64,000 nucleotides of DNA from Daucus carota subsp. sativus (taxonomy: Eukaryota > Streptophyta > Magnoliopsida > Apiales > Apiaceae). The stretch covers positions 39,579,606 to 39,643,605 of the forward strand of contig NC_030387.2 of the NCBI RefSeq assembly GCF_001625215.2, read 5' to 3'. Position 1 is the first letter of the stretch. Each line of letters begins with the position of its first letter. The notes beneath the pieces were generated by a model, which searched no databases, was not told where the DNA came from, and was given only the letters and a program-made list of their open reading frames with translations. A program made the position numbers and the translations under genes. Of the stretch, positions 1 to 10,142 are shown one piece after another.

Positions 1-575
1 TCGCAGCCGTTCATTGTTGTAACGTTTTAATCGCTGTGAATCTCCGCGATAAAACTAATCCCCGGCGTGATAAAGTGATTAGTGGTGCAAATTGCAATTA
101 ATCAAATTGTAATTGTGTGAAGTGAATTTTAACAACTCTTTGTAAGAATATCTGCATTCTCACATAAGTTTTGCGATTAGATGATGTGTTTAGCAGCCGC
201 TTAATTATGTTGACTAATTAGAAGGGGGACAAGGTGTAATCTGGAGAATAATCTCTGCTGATCTGCTAAAAAGGTAGGAAAAAAATCTGATTTAGTAGAG
301 GGTGATATGATATTAAGGGACTAATTCAATAAAATTATTTTTCTAAAAAAAGAATTTAAATTAAGAAGAATGTTGGCCACCCGACCCAAAACTTTGCACA
401 CATGGTCGGTGAATAAAAAGAAGATACGGTCCACAAAATAATCCCATTTCGCTTTTTTTTTTTTTTTTTGTTATTATATTCCTCAAGGACACATACTATA
501 GCTTTAAACAGCTCCCATGGCCCAAAATACAGTGTCGCAACAAGTGTACGGATACAAATATATAATTATATAAAC
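1..575. other. Gene-free AT-rich left edge
   Basis: No coding region or RNA gene can be supported. The first 240 bases are less AT-rich than what follows and could be the edge of a neighbouring gene or its promoter, but no open frame or splice pattern shows this. A T-run lies near 452-470. Confidence 0.5.
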
Positions 576-767
576 GGTTTTTCTATGGTGTGCCCATGGG
601 CACACAATAAGCACTAACTCCTATGAGTTTGGTGCATTTTTATTGGTCACCTAATCATAAGTAAGGATGACCCCCCTGCATTTACATCAAGTCCACCAAT
701 CAAAATTCACCAAAACCATCAATTTTAGTGTATAATGTGTGCCCATAGGCACACACTAGATAAACCC
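576..767 (+). mobile_element. MITE with palindromic TGTGCCCATGGGCACA ends (copy 1)
   Basis: A segment of about 190 bp has imperfect terminal inverted repeats. The left end begins GGTTTTTCTATGGTGTGCCC; the reverse complement of the right end begins GGGTTTATCTAGTGTGTGCC. Each end holds a short near-perfect palindrome around CCCATGGG or CCCATAGG. No coding capacity and no certain target-site duplication are visible. A related copy in the opposite orientation lies at 20772-20962, with more decayed relatives near 21.05 and 21.82 kb. The superfamily cannot be assigned from the ends alone. Confidence 0.7.
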
Positions 768-2670
768 TTATAACAAAGATCGTGTATACATAAACAAAGT
801 AAAATAATTTAGAAAGTAAGTCCCCTTTTGTGGAAGTTTATACATGAGTAGGGAAAGTATGTCTTGTATTGTACTTATTAAGCATGCATGCATGAATGTG
901 TGTTTGTATTATAAATTTATAACACGAGAAGCACAAAAGATTTTTTGTATCATTGTCACTCATTTTCTAATTGGTTATTATAACTTTTTGTTATGCCTTT
1001 TTGTATTTAAGTTTAGGCTTTTACAACTTTTTGTTGTGCATTCGACAACATACTTATAAATATACATGCTTGCTCATTCGGAGAAAGATACTGTATACCA
1101 CCAAGTAAAATTCAAAATATTAGAGTTAGTGAAAATTGATCTGAAATGTTATTTATAAAATATTGGGTTATCTAGTATTTTAATTTTTGGAAGAAAACAT
1201 TATATTGTATTGAGTTTAATTCTGAAAATTACAACAAAACATAATATGATCTGACATTTTAGAGTGAAGCATTATATGAAATAGTGTGTACACTTCAAAG
1301 CACTAGACGATCTACCATTTTTGTTAAGAAGTGAAAAAAATGATAAACACTTATTTGACGCCAACTCTTCTCGTAGTGATTTTTGAGATCTTATCACTAG
1401 AAAAGTGATAAATTGGGACACCATTGTTAATTCGTCGACGGACGGAATTGCAACCGATATGAATTATGATTCGTATTGATTTTTGAAATTTCATTAAAAA
1501 ACATTAAATTTATAAATTATGAATTATAGTTAAAATTATATTGAGCTCGGGTTAAAATTTGGATTAACTAGTTTTTAGTTTGATTATTTTTTATTTTAAT
1601 TAGACTGTTTCGAAATTATGCCCAGCTTGTATTTGTAATGACGGTTAAAGTTTGTAACGCATTTTTAAAATGAGAAACAGCATGTATTCATGGGCGGCTG
1701 AATTTATTCCCTTATAATTAAAATACTCAGCACACCAGGTGCAATTTGTTGCTAACCGGATTCTACTTCTAGATGAATATATTATTATTTTATGTAAAAT
1801 TGATTTTCAAAATTTTTAATTACGATTTTTACGTACCTTTTTTCAGATTATATGTAGGCCAAGTATCTCTAAAAGTTGGTGCGATTTGGCTTGTGGGACT
1901 TGGTAGAGTATGACCCATCTAGTGACTAGTGTGCTAAGCGTGGGCTGTGCCGCAACCAGGCCCATTCGTATTTTACAAAGTTGTGAAGATCCATGAATCC
2001 ACCAGTTGTACATTTGACTCCGTGAAGGCCTATTCGTATTTTTATGACAAGTATTTTTATTACGGACTAATTGGGCCAATATCTTATGTTGATAGTATAT
2101 GTTGATATCAAAAACAGTAATGGGCTGCTAAATTGGTCCGGACAAGGGTAATCCATTATACATTCAATTCAACAAGACCGTAAATTGAATATAACTCTGA
2201 CAATTGATTCTTTCAGAAAAAGAAAAAAAAAAGACAATTGAAATTTGAGTTCATAAGCTTTTTGTTTGATAAGGCATGGGATAGTGGGCTGAGGATGAGC
2301 CCAATAATATTTTGTGAAAAAAATATTTTGAATAAGTGTCTTTATTTTCATCATTCCATGAAGATTAGAGATCTTCATCCATATAATTCAAATGTTATTT
2401 TCTTTTAAAAAAATCAACTCCATGTTTGTAGTCAAATATTATAGCCAATTGTATTTTGTGACAAAATATAAAATAAGATATTACTGTCAATTCACCTGTT
2501 TCTATACTATTTTCATTATGTTAAATAAATTTTAGTATATTAATTTTATAAAATAAAATAATATATCTTATTTTGAAAATAAATTTAAACATTAAATTTT
2601 TATTTAAAATAATTAAGAGAATAACGGTAAAAATAAATGGCGAGCTTTCAGAGAAATACAACTCAATAAC
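768..2670. other. Intergenic region, nothing recognised
   Basis: AT-rich sequence with only short chance open frames of 60-78 codons that lack splice context, composition or similarity suggesting a gene. No repeat structure stands out by eye. Confidence 0.5.
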
Positions 2671-3193
2671 TGGTGTGCACGGGTCGGTTCGGCTCGGTTT
2701 CTACCTAAAACCGTTACCGAACCGTGTATTTCGGTTCGGTTCGGTTTTTAGGTAGAAACCGTAACCGAACCGTTTCAAACGGTTTTTTTCGGTTCGGTTA
2801 ACCGTGGGTCGGTTTCGGTTTTTTCACGGTTTTTATATGATTAGAAACTACTCTACAAATTTAATACTTTTATTAATTTTAGAAAAATATTCATATACTT
2901 ATTATATCTATTTCTCTTACTAAAATATATAATTAATATATTGTAGCACATATATATATAATATGTTATATATAATAATATATAATAAATGTTATATTTT
3001 TATTATATATTATATAAACGGTTCGGTTTTTCGGTTCGGTTTTAGGGTTAAAACCGTAACCGTTACCAAACCGTTATATCGGTTCGGTTCGGTTACGGTT
3101 TTTTTCGGTTTTTGTAGGTTACGGTTTTTTTCGGTTTGATTTTTCGATTTTTCGGCTCGGTTTCAGTTTTTCGGTATTATTTGCTCACCCCTG
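2671..3193. repeat. CGGTTCGGTT-rich repeat, probable hAT-like MITE
   Basis: About 520 bp crowded with both orientations of CGGTTCGGTTTT / AAAACCGAACCG, around a very AT-rich core (2840-3020). The left edge reads TGGTGTGCACGGG; the reverse complement of the right edge reads CAGGGGTGAGCA. This resembles the ends of non-autonomous plant hAT elements with subterminal GGTTCGG repeats. No clear 8-bp target duplication was found, so the class is tentative. It lies just upstream of the MRF promoter. Confidence 0.5.
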
Positions 3194-3261
3194 TCAACAA
3201 GTACATAAAGCAAAACCATGGGCCACAAATCCTGACAAAACACTTCCACTTTAGCGCGAAA

Positions 3262-3286
3262 CACACGTGGCACTCGATGACGTGGC
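3262..3286 (+). promoter_or_regulatory. Paired ACGT (G-box/ABRE-type) motifs upstream of MRF
   Basis: Two ACGT-core motifs sit close together: ACACGTGGC at 3263-3271 and TGACGTGGC at 3278-3286. Such pairs are typical bZIP-binding elements in stress- or sugar-responsive plant promoters. A CT-rich stretch near 3395-3455, usual for a transcribed plant leader, follows within about 150 bp. Function here is inferred. Confidence 0.45.
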
Positions 3287-3641
3287 GACATAACCGTAGA
3301 GCCTCCCCTTTTCATCATTTCCCCTTCACGTTCATTCTCATCCATTTCCCCCCTTCATATGATTCCAAAACCACACCTATACATACAACCCCTCCGCCTA
3401 TACATACATCTCTCTCCCTCACAAATCTCTCTCATTCTCATCTCTCCCCATCTCGATCAAAAAAACTCCAATTAAATTAAATTAAAATTATCATCCTCAA
3501 GCTCGATTCAGTTTATATATGGAGTAATTTAATTGATCTGATTGAATTGCTTTGTTTCGGTTGATTTGCGTCAGCTGAAGCACAGCTAGGGTTTGAACGA
3601 CGTCGTTTTAGTTCGTGTTTTAGCTTCCGCAGTGTTTGAAG

Positions 3642-4649
3642 GTACTTCAACTCTACTCAGTCACTAAAATTGTGTGCGATTATGCTTTTGATCCATATCG
3701 TTATTGTACTTGTTTATATGCTTATGTGATCAGCTGTTAACTAACAGATTCTGTGAGTGCAGATTATTGATTATTGACTTATTGATATCGAGGTCGAAAT
3801 GCAGTGTATAAGTTTAATTTGTGGAGTTTAAATCTGTGATAAACCTATCTGAATTAATAATCTTTTAATTTGTTGTACTTTTATATATGCTTATATGAGA
3901 TGTTAACTAACCAGATTTTGTGAGTGCAGATGATTGATTATAATCTTATCAATGTCGAGGTTGAAATGAAGTGTATAAATTTTGAGTTATCGAGTTTTAA
4001 TTTATGAAGGACCTATCTGGATTAATGTTTTGCATTTGTGTGTTTGTAGAGTTGCTGTTAATCGATATTGTTATTACATATCACCTGTTAACTAAACAGA
4101 TTTTATGAGTTCAGATTATTGGTTATTCGCTTATCGATATCAAGGTTGAAATGCAGTGTATAAAGTTTGATTAATTGAGTAGTAGTATTATTTTATGATA
4201 AACCTATCTGGATTAATATTCATTTCTCTGTGTGTGTGTGTGGAGTTGCTCTTAATCGATATCATTATTATGTACATATGATTACATGATCAACTGTTAA
4301 CTTACCGGATTATGGGTATGCACTATCGATTGATTGCCTTGTGACTGGAGATTTTTTTTTTCAATTTACTGGAATCGAGGTTTATAAATTAATGTATTTT
4401 CTGTTATGTTGGGATCAAAGAATAATTTACTTATGGAAATTAATGTTAAAAGTGCACTGTATGAATATTAATTTATTGTGTTTTTATTTATGATAAACCT
4501 ATCGGCTAGCTTTCAGTCTGGATTAATATTCAGATGTATGTATGTGCGTGGGTGTAAATATTGGCTGGATTAAAAATATTTATGTGCACGTGTCTGTGAT
4601 TTTACTTTTATGTTCTGGTTTTGATGTTGATGGATGTTTATTGCTTCAG
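3642..4649 (+). other. Leader (5'UTR) intron of MRF
   Basis: A GT donor follows the leader sequence ending TTTGAAG at 3641, and a CAG acceptor ends at 4649, six bases before the MRF start codon. The intron is about 1 kb. Introns in the leader just before the ATG often raise expression in plants. The donor was chosen because the upstream sequence is non-coding leader in character; the transcription start is not fixed by the sequence, so the exon upstream is approximate. Confidence 0.6.
3735..4330 (+). repeat. Imperfect tandem repeats inside the MRF leader intron
   Basis: A module beginning TGTTAACTAACAGATT recurs at 3735, 3901, 4086 and, more decayed, 4295 (spacings 166, 185, 209). Each of the first three is followed by a GAGTGCAGATTATTGATTAT-like stretch, a TCGAGGTTGAAATGCAGTGTATAA-like stretch given here only in outline, and GATAAACCTATCTGGATTAA or a variant. 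The period and similarity point to internal duplication of intron sequence. Confidence 0.75.
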
Positions 4650-4655
4650 TGAAAG

Positions 4656-7600
4656 ATGGCATCTAGTGAGGGGTTTCTGACAGACGAGCAAAGGGAAATG
4701 TTAAAGATAGCGACAGAAAATGCAGATGTTTTCTCTACTTCACCGAGATCACCTTCAGGTCTCAAGTCTCCAACTCGCCTGATGGCCGCACGTCCGATTA
4801 AAGCTCCTGCTAATTATAAGACCGCAGCTGAGATTTGTGTGAGGCATGTGCGGAGGACCCGCTCGGGGAAGTATGTGCGAGTCAAGAAGGGTAATTGTTG
4901 TCTTTCGCAGTATATCACATCACTACATAGTATTTGTCTGATGTGTTGATTGTTTTAGTGATATTTTGTAGATAGTATATGTTTTGATGGAACCTGAGAT
5001 AATATATGTGTTGTTAATAAATTCTGATAAGATCTTGACCTAAAGTTAGTAATGGAGCTGAAAATTGAGATTCCTTATTATGTTGATGTGTATAGAGTAT
5101 ACGATGGTTTTTTCTATATGATCTAGTTCCTATGTATTTCCTTGTGATCCAAGAGCATATTGTTAATTAGATGTAGGGTCAACATTGAATTCTGTTGGTC
5201 GTAGACCATTTTGCTTCGCACGTGGACTTCCTTGGTTCTGTGGTATGACTGTTAGGTCTTGAAACCGTTGGGTCTTGAAACAGTTGTTGTCTCTTTTAAG
5301 TAATGAAAGAATTATAATAGGGGGTTGTCATATGTACAAAAGAATCTCACTAGTCAGGGAAAATCAAGCACTACAAACCTAAAAACTATTGTTAAAACAC
5401 ACCACTTCTGGAAGAAAGTTGTTGACTGCTTGACATGAGCTTACTCCTTATTTCATATCGGAAGATAGTGGTTTCTGTTTCAGCGAAATTATACAATGTT
5501 TGAAACCCTGCATTTGCTGTAATCGCTAAATACCCAATAGATCGACATGTACCTAGCAGAAACCCTGCATTATAAAAAGAGTCAAAGTTGGAAACTGTTG
5601 GCAACATGGATGACGTATTGGTCTTAGAATCTTTTAATTACTTCAGCAGACATTATATATAATTCTGATACCCTAGTTTGACTTTAATATCTTTGATATT
5701 AATAGAGGAGAAAAGTAGATTTGTCAACCAACATAGAAGTAATGCATCTAGGTCATATGTGATTAGATACTCTCATACAGGAGCAAAGTTCCATAAATTC
5801 TGATGAAATAATATGGAATTTGCTTACATATTCTGCCAGTTATTATCATTATTTTTTCCCATTTTGTTGTTTCCCTTTATTGATTATGGATCAGATTGAG
5901 TAGCATCTGTTATAAATAAATGTTTTCTATTGGGTACTGAAATGCTGCCTTCTTCCCTTATTCTCTAACTCCCGCTGATTTTCCATGTACTTTACCTTTA
6001 ACTAAAAGTTATCAACAGATGGCGGCGGCGGCAAGGGAACATGGGGAAAAGTACTTGACACTGGTGCTGAATATCGTATTGATCGTAATGATCCTAACTA
6101 TGACAGTAGCGAGGTAAGTTACCTTTCCTGTACATACGTGTTTGCTACGTTTCCTGTATATGTATATTTAAACAACGTTGTTGCGCTTTTTTGTGTGTTT
6201 TCTAAACCTAGGACCAAAACACCGTCATTTTGGATTGTTTCTCATTCTTAATATTTTAACCTTTGACCCTTCTCTTAATTCTGCAGGAACCATATCTACT
6301 TATTGGATCAATTGTTAACGATCCCTTGGACGAATACAAGAAAGCTGTAGTTTCTATCATAGAAGAATACTTCAGTACAGGTGATGTTGATGTTGCGGCA
6401 TCTGATCTTAGAGTATTGGGGTCAGGTGAATATCATCCTTACTTCTTGAAGAGATTAGTCTCCATGGCAATGGACAGGCATGACAAGGAGAAAGAAATGG
6501 CGTCTGTGCTGCTTTCAGCTCTTTATGGTGACATTATTCCATCCACCCAGATAAGCCAGGGTTTTTTCATGATTCTCGAATCTGCTGATGATTTGTCAGT
6601 GGACATATTAGATGCTGTTGATATTCTTGCTCTGTTCATTGCCCGTGCTGTGGTTGATGACATTCTTCCTCCAGCCTTCATTACCAGAGCAAAATTGGCA
6701 CTTCCAGAGTCTTCCAAGGGATTTCAAGCTCTTCAAACTTGTGAGAAAAGCTATCTTTCGGCTACGCACCATGCAGAACTTGTGGTACGGCGGTGGGGTG
6801 GCAGCACCCAAGTCACGGTCGATGAAGTTAAGAAAAAAATTGCAAATCTCTTAAAAGAATATGTAGAGAGTGGTGATACTTCCGAAGCTTGCAGATGCAT
6901 CCGTGAGTTGGGGGTCGCATTTTTTCATCACGAAGTCGTAAAAAGGGCTCTTATTCAAGCAATGGAGATTCCGGCAGCAGAGACAGCTATACTAAAGCTT
7001 TTGAAGGAAGCTGCAGTGGAGGGCCTGGTTAGTTCCAGTCAAATGGTAAAGGGTTTCGCTCGACTGGCTGAACGCTTGGATGATCTTGCTCTCGATATCC
7101 CATCTGCGAAAACATGGTTCGAGTCCCTGGTTCCTCGTGCCATTACTCAGGGATGGCTTGATGCATCTTTCCTAAAGTCATTTGAAGAAATTGGAGAAAT
7201 GAATCAAGAAGTTGTTGAAAAGATGAAACAATACAAGGAAGAGGTGGTTACAATAATACACGAGTATTTTCTGTCAGATGACATTCCAGAACTCATCCAG
7301 AGTCTTAAAGATTTAGGGGAACCCGAATTTAACCCAATTTTCTTGAAGAAGCTGATAACTATTGCTATGGACAGGAAGAACAAGGAGAGAGAAATGGCAT
7401 CTGTTTTGCTTTCTTCACTTCATATCGAGTTATTCTCAACTGAAGATATTGTCAGTGGCTTTGTTATGCTTCTCGAAGCTGCAGAAGATACAGCACTGGA
7501 TGTTGTAGATGCCTCAACTGAACTGTCCCTCTTTCTGGCCAGGGCTGTCAAGGATGAGGTTTTGGCCCCAATGAATTTAGAAGAAATAGGCTGGAGGCTA

Positions 7601-8107
7601 CCACCAAATTGCAGTGGGAGCGAGACACTAGATATGGCTAAATCACTTGTAGCTGCTCGCCATTCTGGTGAGAGAATCTTGAGGTGTTGGGGAGGTGGGA
7701 CAGGTTGGATTATAGAGGATGCCAAAGATAAGATTGTAAAGCTACTCGAAGAGTACGAAATTGGTGGTGTTTTGAGTGAAGCTTGTCGATGTATCCGTGA
7801 GCTTGATATGCCTTTCTTCAGTCATGAGGTTGTAAAGAGGGCTTTGGTTATGGCCATAGAGAACAATAATGACAAAATGCTGGATCTGTTGGATGAGTGT
7901 TACTGCGAGGCGTTGATAACAACTAATCAGCTTACCAAAGGTTTTACCCGGGTTTCTGACACAATTGCGGATTTGGCTCTTGACATTCCTGGCGCAGAGG
8001 AGAGGTTTAATAACTATGTTGGGTACGCTCAGAAGAAAGGATGGCTCCTTCCCTCATATGGTTCGTCAGACACAGACAGTCCCCTACTCTCCGCTGCTGC
8101 TTGTTGA
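4656..8107 (+). CDS. MRF: MA3-domain translation regulatory factor (PDCD4-like)
   Basis: Coding exons 4656-4890, 6019-6113 and 6287-8107 join in frame to 717 codons including TGA (716 aa). All junctions are GT-AG. The N-terminus (MASSEGFLTDEQREMLKIAT) and the DGGGGKGTWGKVLDT stretch across the first splice are hallmarks of the plant MRF family. Four MA3 domains start near residues 126, 288, 426 and 587, in alternating pairs: EYFSTGD-type (1 and 3) and SEACRCIREL-type (2 and 4). By family knowledge, MRFs resemble animal PDCD4, bind eIF4A through MA3 domains and tune translation under TOR and energy control; the protein is cytosolic or ribosome-associated. Length fits the roughly 700-aa family norm. 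Position next to APE1L and REF6 suggests the orthologue of Arabidopsis At3g48390 (MRF3). Confidence 0.95.
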
Positions 8108-8985
8108 TAATGACGTGATCTCTTTCCCTTCTAGTATGACTTGCTTGCTTGTTATACTCTAAGTGCTACTTTGTTTCTGTGCATCAAGTGGTTATAGAAT
8201 AGATAGAAAGAAGTACCTGTTCTTGTGAATTTATCTTTCTCCTGTGGATCTTTTTTCTGTTGTTTTCTGGTACTTGGATCGAAATTCTCAAAATGTATAA
8301 GCGTCGGATATCTTGTTTTTTTAGAGCGTCGGTGTTGGTTTACTGATGCTTTTAAAGTAGGAGAACTTTGTTGTTGCTATATTTTCTTTTGGTTTCTGCC
8401 TATTTGCTCTATGGTAGAGCTTTTTACAATTGTGAGCTTTGCTTCCAGCCTTCCATGGTAATCCCATAGGCCCATCCGTAATCCCCGTCATAGTGGTCTG
8501 GTCTGCGTACATACTATGCATAACTTGGTAGAATGTGATAAGTTTTGCATTGCTTTTTGACTTGTGCACGCTTTTTTACTCCAAAGGTTTTTTCGAACCA
8601 TGGGAGTGAAATGTTATGGAATGTGGTTCAAATGGAAGAATCATCCCTTTATTCTTGTTTGCGTTGTCCTCAGCGTTATCTGCAGCATGGATTCCTGTTA
8701 TAGATCAATATCAAGACAGCATTTGGATTAATATGGAATTATCTTCCATATTAAGCTGCAGAAAGTTTCTGTCTAACCTCGAGATCCAGCTCGTGCAGTA
8801 GAGGTAAGAGGTATCTCGTCGAGATGACACAATTCAAATGTTCTGCAAAGTATATACTCTGTCATTCTCACTGATATGGCTTATTTCTCATTACCATTTG
8901 CTCAAAAGTGTCACCGGCAAGGATTTTTGTCTTTTGCAGCATTGGAAGAATCCATCGAGTTTTTCACATTGAACCTACGCACATA
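8108..8985 (+). other. MRF 3' UTR and downstream spacer
   Basis: Sequence after the MRF stop codon. The first few hundred bases are T-rich, as expected of a plant 3' UTR. Open frames of 61-82 codons here have no family resemblance and are treated as chance. No clear terminator or further gene is seen. Confidence 0.5.
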
Positions 8986-9236
8986 CTCCCTCTGTCCCAT
9001 TTAATTGTATACGTTTCTTTTTAACTGCTCGACACGCATTTCAATGCTCTTATAAAACATAATTTCGTAACTTATTTTTGAGATTTTCTTTTTCTGAATA
9101 AAAATATAACATCCAAACTTTAATTCAGAAAAAGAAAATTTTATAAATAAATTACACAGCTACACTTTACAGGAGCATTAAAGTCCGTGCCGCGTCCCCG
9201 TCCCCCAATGTATACTACTCAGAGGGACGGAGGGAG
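8986..9236. mobile_element. Stowaway-type MITE (Tc1/mariner)
   Basis: Terminal inverted repeat CTCCCTCTGTCCC at the left and GGGACGGAGGGAG at the right, flanked on both sides by TA (8984-8985 and 9237-9238). This is the Stowaway signature. The element is 251 bp, non-coding, with internal inverted sequence around GAAAAAGAAAATTTT. Confidence 0.9.
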
Positions 9237-9417
9237 TAACTAATATAAACTGTTCAAATAATCAAATATTCCGCGAACTATATATGTCCTGAAAACTATT
9301 TATTAACGTTAAATCGTATAATGTTTTGGATATTCGTAAAAAACGCCAAGAGTTAAAAGAACATAATGTTTTTTTATGTAGCTTTTATTAGAAAAGAATA
9401 GAATGTTATATCATGTA

Positions 9418-9716
9418 CTCCCTCTGTCCCTCTCATTTCTTTACTGTTACTATTTTGGGATGTCCCTCTCATTTTTTTACGTTACTATAAATAGTAAGTT
9501 TTTTTAATCATTATACCCACTATCCTCCCCACTATCTCATACTATTTAACAATAAAAACTACTATTACATCCACTACTTTCCTCCACTATCTCAAATCTA
9601 TTATTAAATATTGATAGATCCCACTATTTTACCCACTTTCATCTAACTTTACTCATTTTATATACATTGTCTCCGTGTCCCCCTTCAATGTAAACAATTG
9701 AGGGGGACAGAGGGAG
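9418..9716. mobile_element. Second Stowaway-type MITE
   Basis: Ends CTCCCTCTGTCCC and GGGACAGAGGGAG with TA on both sides (9416-9417 and 9717-9718). It is 299 bp, non-coding, and lies 181 bp from the previous Stowaway. The internal sequence differs from that copy, so it is a separate insertion, not a local duplicate. Confidence 0.9.
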
Positions 9717-10142
9717 TAATGTTTTGCTGGGGTTAGCTACACGATGTAACGTTTTTCTTTATAAAAGAAAACGCTAGATTATCCAGTATTAATAACTGTT
9801 ATTTGAGACATTTTTTCATAGTTATGAACATTATTTATATATTTTGTAAGATGTTAGATCATTTTCTAGAAACGTCATGTGCGAAGGTGAAAACCCCCTA
9901 TAAATTTAACATCTATCCTTTTAAACAAAACACCAACCCTTTTCCACGATTAATGCATATGTTTTCAGATACGAAATATAAAAAGCTCACAGAAAAAATA
10001 AACTTTTTTATTGAAAAAAACAGCAATTATATATTTTTTAATTATATAATCAGCTTTCTGTTAAACACAGTACAGTCTCCGCTTTAAAACAAAGATACAG
10101 CAGCAATAGTTCAAGACTTTAAGCCCTCGTTTTGTGTCAGAG
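9717..10142 (+). promoter_or_regulatory. Upstream region of APE1L
   Basis: AT-rich stretch between the Stowaway pair and the APE1L start codon. It should hold the promoter and leader. TATA-like runs occur near 10029-10050, but none can be singled out. The start codon at 10143 follows CAGAG; a GTG three codons earlier is in frame but is not a plausible plant start. Confidence 0.4.

Noticed and set aside
3136..3480. 114-codon frame covering the MRF upstream and leader region
   Set aside because: Spans the CGGTTCGGTT repeat edge and the CT-rich leader; translation is His/Ser/Pro-rich low complexity, not a protein family.
7420..7725. Minus-strand frames opposite MRF exon 3
   Set aside because: Antisense shadows of conserved MA3 coding sequence; no independent support.
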